DNA of 64,000 bases from a virus. This document shows positions 31,557 to 39,913 of the stretch, in pieces. The position numbers were made by a program, and so were the translations under genes. Each line of letters starts with the position of its first letter. Within the stretch, counting starts at the first letter, position 1. The stretch lies in the IMG/VR virus record IMGVR_UViG_3300050120_000169, positions 16,088-80,087 of that record, one strand, 5' to 3'. The notes beneath the pieces are model-generated. The model saw only the letters and a list, made by a program, of their open reading frames with translations, did no database searches and had not been told where the DNA came from.

Positions 31557-31866
31557 AGTAAAGCCGGATTGGCTACAACTTTGTTTCGACAATAACTACA
31601 TCGATTTTGTGGAGTTTCCCGAGGGTGCGGCGTATGAAAACGCGGCTATCCACAAATTCATGTACACCTGGGGTATCCTTGCGGGCTTGAATTCCTGTGG
31701 GTACGAAAACCGCTGGTGTTACTCTACAGAAGAAGATGCACACCGGGCGCTGATGGACTGGCGATTACGTGGTGGTGAGGAAGAACCCGATGGCTGGCAC
31801 CGTGAATTAGCACACGGTCGCCGCCGTCCAGATGGAGACGCAAGCCGTGAATACATCAACTGGTAA
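31543..31866 (+). CDS. Hypothetical protein, 107 aa
   Basis: ATG 31543 overlaps the preceding gene's end by 14 nt. Soluble, with Trp/Tyr-rich centre (HKFMYTWGILAGLNSCGYENRW cut here to show the style). No family recognised. Confidence 0.65.
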   Translation: MIRDEVKPDWLQLCFDNNYIDFVEFPEGAAYENAAIHKFMYTWGILAGLNSCGYENRWCYSTEEDAHRALMDWRLRGGEEEPDGWHRELAHGRRRPDGDASREYINW

Positions 31867-32083
31867 AGGCCCGCACATCTGCTGGGTAGTGTATGAGCAC
31901 CCGTTGGACTTCCCTGATGGGTATGTGGCCCGACAGTTCATTAATGGCAAGCCTACGGAAACTTGCTTGCGCTTTAAGGAACTAGGGCAACTTCGGGTTA
32001 TACTCTGCTGGAATTACCCGGAAATTCGCTATTTTCCGCGCCATGCGAGTGACGAACCGCAGATCAAAGAAATGTGGATGTAG
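31847..32083 (+). CDS. Hypothetical protein, 78 aa
   Basis: GTG 31847 preferred (GGAG 9 nt upstream); ATG 31832 is possible. Beta-rich, soluble. It overlaps the previous gene by 20 nt and is followed 3 nt later by the primase gene. No family recognised. Confidence 0.6.
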   Translation: MNTSTGKGPHICWVVYEHPLDFPDGYVARQFINGKPTETCLRFKELGQLRVILCWNYPEIRYFPRHASDEPQIKEMWM

Positions 32084-32086
32084 AGC

Positions 32087-33094
32087 ATGAATCTTGAACA
32101 GGGGCGGGCGTTCTTGGAATGCCTGGGCGTCAAGCAATCCAAAATGAAGTCGGATGCGAAGTGGTTGCGCTGTAGCTGCCCGTTGGCTAGATGGACACAC
32201 CAACACCATAAAGATAGTAACCCCAGCTTTGCCCTATCACTGGATAGCACGCAGGCCCCCTTCTATACCTGTTTTACCTGCTTTAGTGGTAGTGCTGAGG
32301 ACCTACTCCAAACGCTCGAACTGTACACCCGGGAAACCCCCGAGCTACAGCATATGTACAACTTCGCACGGGCGCATGAGATCCTAGATGACGCGGAGTT
32401 GATGCTGCCGGTGATGGGCGAGTACACCGAGGGTGTAAGCGAGGAACATAAGAAATTCGTGCCTTGGCCCGAAACCTACCTGCAATCATTTATACGTGCC
32501 AGTCAGCATCCACTACCGGCTGAGTACCTAATGTCCCCAAAGGATCACTTAAATGAATTTGGACAAAAATGTAGAGCAATCCCTGCCGAGCGGCTCATCA
32601 CTTTTGACGTCAGGTACGATCCAAGCAAGGGGATGGTGGTGTTTCCTTACCGGGATGCATATGGGCGACTGGCCGGTATGCGAGGGCGTTCCCTTACCGA
32701 AAAGAAGCACTATGACTATACATGGCAAGGTGTTAATAACGCTGGTTTAGTGTGGTACAACGAGCAATGCCTGGACACCTTACCGGGCTGGGTAGTGGTG
32801 GTAGAAGGGCAAATTGATGCCCTACGCGTGAGTGAGCGCTGGCCTAAGGTAGTGGCTAACATGACGGCCAAACCCAGCACGTCCAAGCTTGAGAAGCTGA
32901 TGCACGCCCAGGGCACAATCCTAATCCCTGATGCTGATGCGGGCGGGGTAAATAGTGTCAAGCGCTACATTGAGTACCACCAGATGCACGATCAACCCCT
33001 ACGGGTTTTACACCTCCCAGACCTAGGGCAGAAGTTGGATCCAGACGACTGTGATCCAGATTATCTTCATTCTCGAATTTTGGAGATACTTTAA
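32087..33094 (+). CDS. DNA primase (zinc finger plus TOPRIM)
   Basis: 335 aa. Makes RNA primers for replication. Zinc-binding N-terminus with C29, C31, His near 38-41, C62 and C65 around WTHQHHKDSNPSF, as in CHC2/T7-type primases. TOPRIM core: VVVVEGQIDALR at about 235-246 (catalytic Glu about 240) and DADAGG at about 281-286. No helicase domain, consistent with the separate DnaB-like helicase at 26874. Confidence 0.85.
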   Translation: MNLEQGRAFLECLGVKQSKMKSDAKWLRCSCPLARWTHQHHKDSNPSFALSLDSTQAPFYTCFTCFSGSAEDLLQTLELYTRETPELQHMYNFARAHEILDDAELMLPVMGEYTEGVSEEHKKFVPWPETYLQSFIRASQHPLPAEYLMSPKDHLNEFGQKCRAIPAERLITFDVRYDPSKGMVVFPYRDAYGRLAGMRGRSLTEKKHYDYTWQGVNNAGLVWYNEQCLDTLPGWVVVVEGQIDALRVSERWPKVVANMTAKPSTSKLEKLMHAQGTILIPDADAGGVNSVKRYIEYHQMHDQPLRVLHLPDLGQKLDPDDCDPDYLHSRILEIL

Positions 33095-33100
33095 TATCAT

Positions 33101-33128
33101 TTGACAAACCCCAGATTCGGCGTACAAT
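33101..33128 (+). promoter_or_regulatory. Sigma-70-type promoter P6
   Basis: TTGACA 33101-33106, TACAAT 33123-33128, 16-bp spacer, just after the primase stop. Drives the ssDNA-binding protein gene. Confidence 0.85.
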
Positions 33129-33185
33129 CCAGATAGTGCCAGGGAGCACTTTTTGAGGTTTAGTCCTGATTATCTGGAGTTCAAT

Positions 33186-33959
33186 ATGACTGTCTCATGG
33201 CTGAAACAAGGTGAAGCTAGTGTTGTAATTGCAAAACAAGAAGAAGCCGCATATGAAATGCGCAAGGAAGAACAGGGAAAAATGTCCCGGTTCTGGATGA
33301 AGGAAGGTGAAGAATGCCGAATTACGTTTGTGGACGGCGATCTTGACCCAGAAAAGCAGATTTTGATCCCGCCTCGTTATTACGAGCACATGTTGTACCT
33401 CGATGGCAGTTGGAATAACCACTTTGTTTGTCCTGAGAAAACGGCCCCTCACCTGGGTGACAAATGCCCTATCTGTGCGGGCAACGAGTACCCCTACCTC
33501 GCATCGCTTTTCACCATCATCGACCACCGCGAGTGGCAAAGCCAGAAGAACCCTGGCAAGGTCTACAAGGACCAAGCCAAGTTGTTTGTAGCTAAGGCCA
33601 AGACCGTAGAACTATTGAACAAGATCGCGGTTAAGCGTGGCGGCCTCGCTGGCTGCACGTTTGACGTGATGCGGATCGGTGAAAAGAGCGCCAATGTGGG
33701 TACGAACTTCGATTTCGTGGAGAAACAATCCATTGAGGTGCTGAAGGAAAAATACGTGCAGGAATGGACCGACCCGAAGACCAACAAAACCACCAAGATT
33801 TGCGTGTTTGTCCCAGCGAAATACGAAGAACAGATCGTGTTCCGCAGTGGTGCGCAACTTGAGGCCAAGGGTTTCGGCGCACCGAAGGTCAGCGGCTACA
33901 GCAGCAACACCCCGTCAGCCGGTGCTGGCGATATGACTGACTACGCAAACCAACTGTAA
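33186..33959 (+). CDS. Single-stranded DNA-binding protein (gp32-like)
   Basis: 257 aa from ATG 33186 (GGAG upstream). N-terminal basic helix, then a core with a zinc-site pattern (C82, H89, C94, C97 in VCPEKTAPHLGDKCPICAG), as in T4 gp32-type proteins. The last 25 residues are Gly/Ser/Ala-rich and acidic-tipped, the usual partner-binding tail. It has its own promoter, fitting the large amounts needed at forks. Confidence 0.8.
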   Translation: MTVSWLKQGEASVVIAKQEEAAYEMRKEEQGKMSRFWMKEGEECRITFVDGDLDPEKQILIPPRYYEHMLYLDGSWNNHFVCPEKTAPHLGDKCPICAGNEYPYLASLFTIIDHREWQSQKNPGKVYKDQAKLFVAKAKTVELLNKIAVKRGGLAGCTFDVMRIGEKSANVGTNFDFVEKQSIEVLKEKYVQEWTDPKTNKTTKICVFVPAKYEEQIVFRSGAQLEAKGFGAPKVSGYSSNTPSAGAGDMTDYANQL

Positions 33960-34084
33960 GTCAACGGGGCGAGCAATTAGGCAAAGGAAGTGTATCCTCC
34001 ACACTTTCCTGCCAGCACCTTATCCCAGTGGGTGTTTGCCGAATAGATTGGGAATCGCTCGCCCCCCCCCCTAATGGAGTAAAA
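33960..34084 (+). ncRNA. Structured leader before the SF2 helicase gene
   Basis: A 9-bp stem GGGGCGAGC (33966-33974) with GCTCGCCCC (34057-34065) encloses a second stem AGGAAGTGT (33985) with ACACTTTCCT (34001). A ten-C run (34062-34071) follows, then the SD GGAG. The fold could be an attenuator or translational control element. Confidence 0.55.
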
Positions 34085-35428
34085 ATGACTTTACGCGTGC
34101 TGGACGTACAGCCGAAGTTCACGTCCGCTATGGCGGTTTATGACTTTAATTTGGCGATTGAGGCCAAGTTCAAATTCATGAGCAGATTTGGCGACCCGGT
34201 GAATATGTCATACCGTGAAGGCAACTTGCTGTACGTGCCGCGTGAAGTAGTTCCTGTAGGCAAGGAAGATTACCGAGTTAGCAACAAGGTGTCCGCAATC
34301 AATTGCGCGATTGTGCCACGTAACGCCGAGCAGATACCCCTTTCGTCTAAATCATTAGACCTGCTTCGAAGCGGACAAAATCATGTTTTTAATGCGCCTA
34401 CTGGATGGGGCAAGAGTGTAGTAGGTGGTTTTATAGCCGCAGCGTTAGGTCAGACGACAATTATTATTGTCAATAAGACAGACCTGATGGATAGCTGGTA
34501 CGACGCCTTAGTAAATGTGCTAGGCATACCACCGAAACTGGTGGGCAAGGTGCAGCAGGACACCTGTAACTGGCAGGGAAAGCAGTTTGTGATCGCTATG
34601 GCGCATAGCGTGTGCAAGGAAGACAGATACCCCGATGAAATGTACCGGTATTTTGGGTTCATGATTGTCGATGAAGTAGATGCGATGGCCCCGGATTTCT
34701 TTGCCGGAATCTTCTCCAAATTCCCGGCGCGATACCGGTTAGGGTTCTCAGCCACCACTGACCGATCAGACGGTAAATGGAAGATCCTGACATACAATAT
34801 CGGTCCCGTATTGGTGCAAGGTACGATTCTCCCGATGGTGCCCAAGATTCTGGTCAAGAAGACCAAGTGGCGCATCCCCCGGTGGAAGAAGTGGGTAGAC
34901 GGGGAGGTAAAGGAAGAACCGATACCGCACAGCCCTGGACGCATGACGCTGGTAACTAAGGCCATGGCAAGCAGCTTGCCTCGTAATATGGAAATTGTTG
35001 AGTTCGTTAAGGCCGCGTACAAGGCTGACCGGACTACTTTGATACTGAGTGACTTAAGGGATGGACATCTTGACCCCCTGTTCTTGTTGTTGACCAAACA
35101 GGCAGGGATACCCGGCGATAAGATTGGTTATTACGTTGGGGGCATGACCAAGCAGGAATTAGAGGTAACGAAAAAGGCCAAGGTAGTGCTGGCGACTTAC
35201 AAGATGGTAAATAGAGGCACGAACGTCCCACATTGGGACTCCCTGGTACTAGCTACACCTAAATGTGATGTACGTCAGGCAGTGGGCCGGGTTATTCGGT
35301 TTATGACTGATAAAAAACAACCCGTTGTATTGGATCTTGTGGATGTAGATCCGATTTTTCATACCTTTCATTTATCACGGGTGAAGTATTATTACAGTAT
35401 TAAAGCAGAAATTGTGAGGATGGACTGA
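34085..35428 (+). CDS. SF2 DNA helicase, UvsW/RecG-like
   Basis: 447 aa from ATG 34085; an upstream ATG at 34028 lies in the folded leader and lacks an SD. Helicase motifs: Q-like region, Walker A NAPTGWGKS at about 103-111, motif II IVDEVD at about 194-199, SATTDR (motif III), and C-terminal motifs with LATYKMVNRGTNVPHW and QAVGRVIRF (motif VI). This is the T4 UvsW arrangement used for branch migration and recombination-dependent replication. Palindrome copy 10 lies in frame. Confidence 0.85.
   Translation: MTLRVLDVQPKFTSAMAVYDFNLAIEAKFKFMSRFGDPVNMSYREGNLLYVPREVVPVGKEDYRVSNKVSAINCAIVPRNAEQIPLSSKSLDLLRSGQNHVFNAPTGWGKSVVGGFIAAALGQTTIIIVNKTDLMDSWYDALVNVLGIPPKLVGKVQQDTCNWQGKQFVIAMAHSVCKEDRYPDEMYRYFGFMIVDEVDAMAPDFFAGIFSKFPARYRLGFSATTDRSDGKWKILTYNIGPVLVQGTILPMVPKILVKKTKWRIPRWKKWVDGEVKEEPIPHSPGRMTLVTKAMASSLPRNMEIVEFVKAAYKADRTTLILSDLRDGHLDPLFLLLTKQAGIPGDKIGYYVGGMTKQELEVTKKAKVVLATYKMVNRGTNVPHWDSLVLATPKCDVRQAVGRVIRFMTDKKQPVVLDLVDVDPIFHTFHLSRVKYYYSIKAEIVRMD
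34293..34308 (+). repeat. Dispersed palindrome copy 10 (variant, in gene)
   Basis: CCGCAATCAATTGCGC in frame in the SF2 helicase, encoding Ser-Ala-Ile-Asn-Cys-Ala. Confidence 0.75.
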
Positions 35429-35430
35429 TC

Positions 35431-35862
35431 ATGACCGATGACGCATTCAACCGCTGGTACAAGAATCACAAGAAGGACTTTAACGACAAGCGGAAAAGTC
35501 GCTACCATACTGATCCCGAGTACAAGAAGCGGGTGTTGGCGGCCAGTCGGCAAACCCGAGAAGATCGGCGTAAAGGTGTGGTGAAGTCGGCTACTAGTCA
35601 GAGTGGGGTGGTAAATCTGTCGGCCTTAGCCGAGGACCTAGAGATATCGGTTTGGACGCTTCGGAACTGGATGGCTAACGATTATTTTCCAAGACCCCAG
35701 ATAGAGGGTGGGGGGCTATGGTTCACGCCCTGGCAAGTAGCACTCGTGGCACTGATTCAAGAATTCATGAAAGATAACAACGTTCGACGCCTAAGCGCCG
35801 CCCAGCGCCAAGATTTACAAAAAGTCTTGACCTATATCCATGCCCATTGGGGTGATGCATGA
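35431..35862 (+). CDS. HTH DNA-binding protein (MerR-like fold)
   Basis: 143 aa. A very basic N-terminal 55 residues (KNHKKDFNDKRKSRYH), then a winged HTH of MerR/excisionase type (LSALAEDLEISVWTLRNWMANDYFPRPQ ... WFTPWQVALVALI). May be a regulator or a DNA-structuring protein in the replication block. Overlaps the next gene by 4 nt. Confidence 0.7.
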   Translation: MTDDAFNRWYKNHKKDFNDKRKSRYHTDPEYKKRVLAASRQTREDRRKGVVKSATSQSGVVNLSALAEDLEISVWTLRNWMANDYFPRPQIEGGGLWFTPWQVALVALIQEFMKDNNVRRLSAAQRQDLQKVLTYIHAHWGDA

Positions 35863-36215
35863 GTGTAACTATCCACAAACCTAATCCGTACGCCAAACAT
35901 CTGGTTAGTGAGCCAGTGAAGGGCACCACGACTGTAACCCATGTCCAAACCCTGGGGAAAGGTCAAAAAGAAGAAAAGCTACTATCGTCAACCGATGAAC
36001 TGGTAAGCAAAGGTCTGATTGTCCCCAAGGAGCAGCTTCACATGTTGGAGGTAGGGGGCGGTACGACGATCAACCTGGGCAATTTCGAATCGGCACGAAT
36101 TGATGTACGGCTCACAGCGCCATGTACAAAGGCTGATTTGATGGAAACCTACGAATTTGCCAGCGATTGGGTAAGCGAACGCATTATTGCGGCAGTCAAA
36201 GCCGCTAAGGGGTAG
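35859..36215 (+). CDS. Hypothetical protein, 118 aa (RecA neighbour)
   Basis: ATG overlaps the previous stop. Soluble; the C-terminal half (GTTINLGNFESARIDVRLTAPCTKADLMETYEFASDWV in pieces) resembles small phage proteins found beside recA/uvsX. No firm family. Three nt before RecA. Confidence 0.7.
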   Translation: MSVTIHKPNPYAKHLVSEPVKGTTTVTHVQTLGKGQKEEKLLSSTDELVSKGLIVPKEQLHMLEVGGGTTINLGNFESARIDVRLTAPCTKADLMETYEFASDWVSERIIAAVKAAKG

Positions 36216-36218
36216 ACC

Positions 36219-37475
36219 ATGCCAGTTACAGTAGGAAAACCCGGCACGAAACCGGGACCGGTAAAAATTACAGCGGATGTAAAATCGATAGTGCCTGTCA
36301 ATGCCCCGGAACCGGCTAAGAAAAAAATAACCAGTGAGTTGTCGGTTGTATTGGCTCAGATCAAAAAGGATAAAGGCGATAAGGTTGTCTACCGGGGGCG
36401 CGATGTTCCTGATGTAAAACGCTGCCCAACTGGCGATTTTGAGTTTGATTTCAATACCGGTGGGGGCTTCCCGCGTGGGCGCATATCGCTCATTTACGGG
36501 CCTGAGTCTAGCTGCAAGACCACGTTTGCTCTACGTGCCGCCGCAGTGGCGCAGCGCGGCCCGAAAGAATGTAATAAGGTGGTGTTTGTGGATGTAGAGC
36601 ACTCCTTTGATACGGCGCGGGCCGAGGAACTGAGTGTGGATGTAGACGAATTGATTGTGGTTAAGCCCGGTTACGGCGAAGAAGCGGCGGACATTATCGT
36701 TGCTGTGATTGCCGCTGAGGATGTCGCAATGGTTATTGTTGATTCCCTGGCCGCCATGATTTCTACGGCTGAGATTGATAAATCAATGGAGAAGTTCGAC
36801 GTTGGCACCAGCGCGATCCTAATTAAGCGCATGACCAATAAGGTTAATAACCAGCTTTCAGCCGAGGCCAAGCGAGATCATTACCCGGCTGTGATCCTGA
36901 TCAATCAGATTCGGTACAAGGTTGGTGTGGTATTTGGCAACCCGGAAACGACACCGGGCGGGAAAAACCCGCATTTCTTGTCTGCGTTGACCGTTCGGGT
37001 GAGTGGCAAGAACAAGATTGTTGGTGCCGTGAATCCAGATAAACCGTCATATAAAGAATTGACTTGCGACATTATCAAAGCCAAGGTGGGCATCATCCGC
37101 AGCCACTTTGAGTTCGATATGGCGATGTTTGCACATGGCGACCTACTGGCTGGGGAAACCAAAAGTTGGGGGCTGGTAAAAGACGAACTTCAGGCGGCTG
37201 GGTTGTTGAAGAAAGGCCCGAAGGAAAAGGGTTGGGAACTGGAAGGAAAAGTGTACCCAACTCAGCAGGTGATCGAAGACACGTACTACGCCGAAGCCGA
37301 CTTCTCGTTGCACCTCCAGCAGTTGGTGATTGCCCAGTACGATGGCAAGAAGACGGTTTTTGATAACACCAAGAAATTCCTGGCACAATCTGATCAAGAA
37401 GTGGAAGCTCAGCCAATTGATACGACGGGGGGGATGCTTTTCCAGGAGTCTAAAGATGTCGAATCCATATCTTGA
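36219..37475 (+). CDS. RecA-like recombinase (UvsX-type role)
   Basis: 418 aa. Strand-exchange protein. Walker A reads GPESSCKT at 94-101 with Cys where RecA has Gly; T4 UvsX also departs here. Other RecA marks: VVFVDVEHSFD, MVIVDSLAAM (Walker B), VILINQIRYKVGVVFGNPETTPGG (loop 2), and a long C-terminal tail. The N-terminal 60 residues are Pro/Lys-rich and extra. It anchors the recombination set with the resolvases and the UvsW-like helicase. Confidence 0.9.
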   Translation: MPVTVGKPGTKPGPVKITADVKSIVPVNAPEPAKKKITSELSVVLAQIKKDKGDKVVYRGRDVPDVKRCPTGDFEFDFNTGGGFPRGRISLIYGPESSCKTTFALRAAAVAQRGPKECNKVVFVDVEHSFDTARAEELSVDVDELIVVKPGYGEEAADIIVAVIAAEDVAMVIVDSLAAMISTAEIDKSMEKFDVGTSAILIKRMTNKVNNQLSAEAKRDHYPAVILINQIRYKVGVVFGNPETTPGGKNPHFLSALTVRVSGKNKIVGAVNPDKPSYKELTCDIIKAKVGIIRSHFEFDMAMFAHGDLLAGETKSWGLVKDELQAAGLLKKGPKEKGWELEGKVYPTQQVIEDTYYAEADFSLHLQQLVIAQYDGKKTVFDNTKKFLAQSDQEVEAQPIDTTGGMLFQESKDVESIS

Positions 37476-37824
37476 ACGAGCCGCCAAAAAGCTAATTGGC
37501 GACACAGGACGGGCTAGTGAGAAGCGCGTGGCTCGCTCAATGGGCGGTCGGCTGCAACCAGCCAGTGGGGCTGTGGACGGCCACAAGGGTGATTTCAAGC
37601 TAAAACGACGAATGAAGTTTTTGGCTGAGGCAAAAAGTACCACTGGTGATACACTCAAACTCGATCTTGGGTGGTTAATGAAAATTACATCTGAAGCGTT
37701 GGCCCAACGTGCTAAACCCATGCTGGTGGTGAGCTTTACCACTCCCGAGGGCAAACTTCGCGGGCTAAAGGAAGACTGGGTGTGTATCCCACGCCACGTA
37801 TTCGATGAGTTGACGGAGGAATGA
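37456..37824 (+). CDS. PD-(D/E)XK nuclease, Holliday-junction resolvase-like
   Basis: 122 aa from ATG 37456, inside the end of recA (GGAG upstream). RASEKRVARSMGGRLQPASGAVDG, D46, then E58-A-K60 (FLAEAKST): the ExK-type active site of small resolvase-like nucleases. It overlaps recA by 20 nt, so translation is coupled. Likely resolves branched DNA; substrate not shown here. Confidence 0.75.
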   Translation: MSNPYLERAAKKLIGDTGRASEKRVARSMGGRLQPASGAVDGHKGDFKLKRRMKFLAEAKSTTGDTLKLDLGWLMKITSEALAQRAKPMLVVSFTTPEGKLRGLKEDWVCIPRHVFDELTEE

Positions 37825-37826
37825 AA

Positions 37827-38081
37827 ATGATGGATTGTACTGAGGCAGAAACCCGGTTGGCGAAATGTGTTGAAATGCTGGAAGAACAATTTCGGGGGGA
37901 ATTTCATTTCGCGGTGTTTGTGATGCGGCGTCCCATTGATGGGGAACCGGATTCAGATGTCATTGAAGGCACGTATATGAGCACGTTGCCAAACCCTGAG
38001 TTACGGTCCTGTGTAGTTGGTATGATTGATGGCACGGATCCTGACGATATAGAGCAGATTCAAGGTAGTTCGATCAACTAG
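37827..38081 (+). CDS. Hypothetical protein, paralogue of next gene (84 aa)
   Basis: ATG 37827 preferred (GGAGG 9 nt upstream; ATG 37821 also possible). Shares with the next gene an N-terminal helix (AETRLAKCVEMLEEQFRGEFHFAVFVMRR in pieces) and an overall acidic character. No assigned function. Confidence 0.65.
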   Translation: MMDCTEAETRLAKCVEMLEEQFRGEFHFAVFVMRRPIDGEPDSDVIEGTYMSTLPNPELRSCVVGMIDGTDPDDIEQIQGSSIN

Positions 38082-38092
38082 CGAGGTTTGTC

Positions 38093-38338
38093 ATGACCGG
38101 TGATGAAGCTGACAAAAAGATGCGCAAATGCGTTGATTACATCCAAAAGCAGTTTGGGCAGGGTGAAACGGCTTTTGGACTGGTCGTGGTTGTACGAACT
38201 GATGAAGACCCTGAGGGGGATTTAGGCTATAGCGGCTCAATGACCCTGCGCGAAACCGGCGATGTAATCCAAGCCTATCTCGAAGGCGAAGGCCCAGCCG
38301 ACGAGCGTGGCGATTTCAAACCCATCCTGTTGAACTAG
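38093..38338 (+). CDS. Hypothetical protein, paralogue of previous gene (81 aa)
   Basis: ATG 38093 with GAGG upstream. Matches the previous product in the pattern DKKMRKCVDYIQKQFG ... FGLVVVVR. A tandem duplicate, strongly acidic. Function unknown. Confidence 0.65.
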   Translation: MTGDEADKKMRKCVDYIQKQFGQGETAFGLVVVVRTDEDPEGDLGYSGSMTLRETGDVIQAYLEGEGPADERGDFKPILLN

Positions 38339-38345
38339 GACTACC

Positions 38346-39239
38346 GTGACCGCTGGCTGGCTTAAAGAAGCTGTGATTGGGATGGGCACTCCACAGGTGT
38401 CGATCATCCAGCGCATCAAGGCAAATCTGGGCGGTCATACTCAACCCAGGGCCAAGGACGTGGTACACGCGTCGGACGCCACGAAGCCTAACTTTTGCCC
38501 ACGACATTGGGCGTTGCTGGATATCGAAAAGAAAAAGATCCCCGAGGAATACATATCGACGGCCTTGGCCGCCACGTTCGACGTAGGACGCGCCACGGCG
38601 GACTTGGTAACCGAGCATTGGCTAGGCGACTCGGCCATCGGTAATTGGAAATGTGCGACCTGCGGTGAGCAGCGATCCTTCTGTTCGAAACCCAAGAACG
38701 GGTGCGCAAAGCAGTTAGGATGCAACTGGCGTTATAAGGAAGTGGTATTCGAGTCCAAGGAGTACGGTGTTAGTGGATCAATTGACGTAATGGTGGACCT
38801 TGGCGCGGCGCTGGTGGCAGCGACCGAGCTAAAGATTATCAAGGTCGAGGACTTTGCCGAGATCAAACAACCGTTGGCCGAACACGTACTACGCACCCAA
38901 ATGTATTTGAAGCTGATTTCCGATAGCAATTCCGCGTACAAGAACCGGATCAACTTGCACGAGGCCCGAGTGTTTTATGCCAGCCGAGGTTACGGTAAGG
39001 CCAATTTGGATCACAATAAAGAGGTTCTGCCGTTCAAGGAATTTGTGGTCAAGCGCAACGACGAACGGGTAGTGCCGCTGCTCAAGAACGCCCAGCAGGT
39101 TATGATTTTTAGACAGACTGGGGAGATGCCAAGCGGTATCTGCACGTTACCCAGTGACAAGTACGCTAAGCACTGTACAACCTGCAAGGGCTGTTTCTCG
39201 GGCCAATACCCGGCTGCACAACCGTCTTTGGAGTTGTGA
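38346..39239 (+). CDS. RecB/Cas4-like nuclease with Fe-S-type cysteines
   Basis: 297 aa, GTG start. Cysteine near residue 50 (NFCPRHWALLD) and a C-terminal cluster (HCTTCKGCF) are spaced as in Cas4/AddB iron-sulfur nucleases. PD-(D/E)XK residues: GVSGSIDVMVDL and TELKIIK. A second zinc-type cluster (CATCGEQRSFCSKPKNGC in part) lies between them. It probably processes DNA ends in recombination, next to RecA and the resolvase; not evidence for CRISPR. Confidence 0.75.
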   Translation: MTAGWLKEAVIGMGTPQVSIIQRIKANLGGHTQPRAKDVVHASDATKPNFCPRHWALLDIEKKKIPEEYISTALAATFDVGRATADLVTEHWLGDSAIGNWKCATCGEQRSFCSKPKNGCAKQLGCNWRYKEVVFESKEYGVSGSIDVMVDLGAALVAATELKIIKVEDFAEIKQPLAEHVLRTQMYLKLISDSNSAYKNRINLHEARVFYASRGYGKANLDHNKEVLPFKEFVVKRNDERVVPLLKNAQQVMIFRQTGEMPSGICTLPSDKYAKHCTTCKGCFSGQYPAAQPSLEL

Positions 39240-39913
39240 TGGTAGTCGCGTACACGAACCACAATCCACAACCGGTGTTGGCCGTGCCTGCGCCTAAGAA
39301 AGCGATGTCAGTATTGGGTAGTAGCGCCAAGAATACAGAGTTCAACGGCAGCGACGAGTGGTACACGCCACAATTCTGTATCGACATGGCCCGGGAAGTA
39401 CTCGGACATATTGATTTAGATCCGGCGTCTAGCTTTCAGGCCAACTTTCGGGTGCACGCTGATCATTACTTCACGGCTGAAGAGGATGGACTAAGCAAAC
39501 CGTGGACACATCCATATGGAGGTGTGGCGTTACCGAGCAAAATATGGCTTAACCCGCCTAACTCGTTAATGACGCGTTTTGCCAAGAAAATCGTCACGGA
39601 GATAGAGGCCGGTCATGTTGAGTCTATGATTGTGGTCATCAACACCCGCTGCGATACCGGTTGGTTTATTGACATGTTTAAGCGCTTTGGCGGGTACTTC
39701 ACCCGGGGCCGCGTTGGGTTCGAAAAGCACAATGCAGAGACCGGAGAGCTAATAAGCAGTACGGATGGCGGTGCGCCGACCGGGCAAGTATTTTTTTATC
39801 ATGGACCTGATCGAGAAAAATTCGTATCGGTATTTAGTCGTTACGAGGGGTATTACGTGCCACCCGAATCGGTGACGCGTTTTTCCGGTAAGAAGTGGCG
39901 AGGGTCGAAATGA
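39239..39913 (+). CDS. DNA N6-adenine methyltransferase, phage Dam type
   Basis: 224 aa from ATG 39239 (GGAG 5 nt upstream; GTG 39236 overlaps). Pattern DEWYTPQFCIDMAREVLGHIDLDPAS, then KIWLNPPNS (the catalytic D/NPPY/N motif), VVINTRCDTGWFIDMF and GRVGF is the PF05869-type Dam family. It would methylate adenines in a short site to protect phage DNA. Four-nt overlap with the preceding gene. Confidence 0.85.
   Translation: MVVAYTNHNPQPVLAVPAPKKAMSVLGSSAKNTEFNGSDEWYTPQFCIDMAREVLGHIDLDPASSFQANFRVHADHYFTAEEDGLSKPWTHPYGGVALPSKIWLNPPNSLMTRFAKKIVTEIEAGHVESMIVVINTRCDTGWFIDMFKRFGGYFTRGRVGFEKHNAETGELISSTDGGAPTGQVFFYHGPDREKFVSVFSRYEGYYVPPESVTRFSGKKWRGSK

Noticed and set aside
34028-34084. N-terminal extension of the SF2 helicase from ATG 34028
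   Set aside because: It falls in a folded leader with a ten-C run and has no SD; ATG 34085 has GGAG at good spacing.
37143-37907. Minus-strand open frame (254 codons)
   Set aside because: It covers the end of recA and the resolvase in antisense; low-complexity composition, no SD or promoter.
38346-39239. Cas4 as part of a CRISPR system
   Set aside because: No repeats, spacers or other Cas genes occur in the window; a recombination nuclease is the simpler reading.
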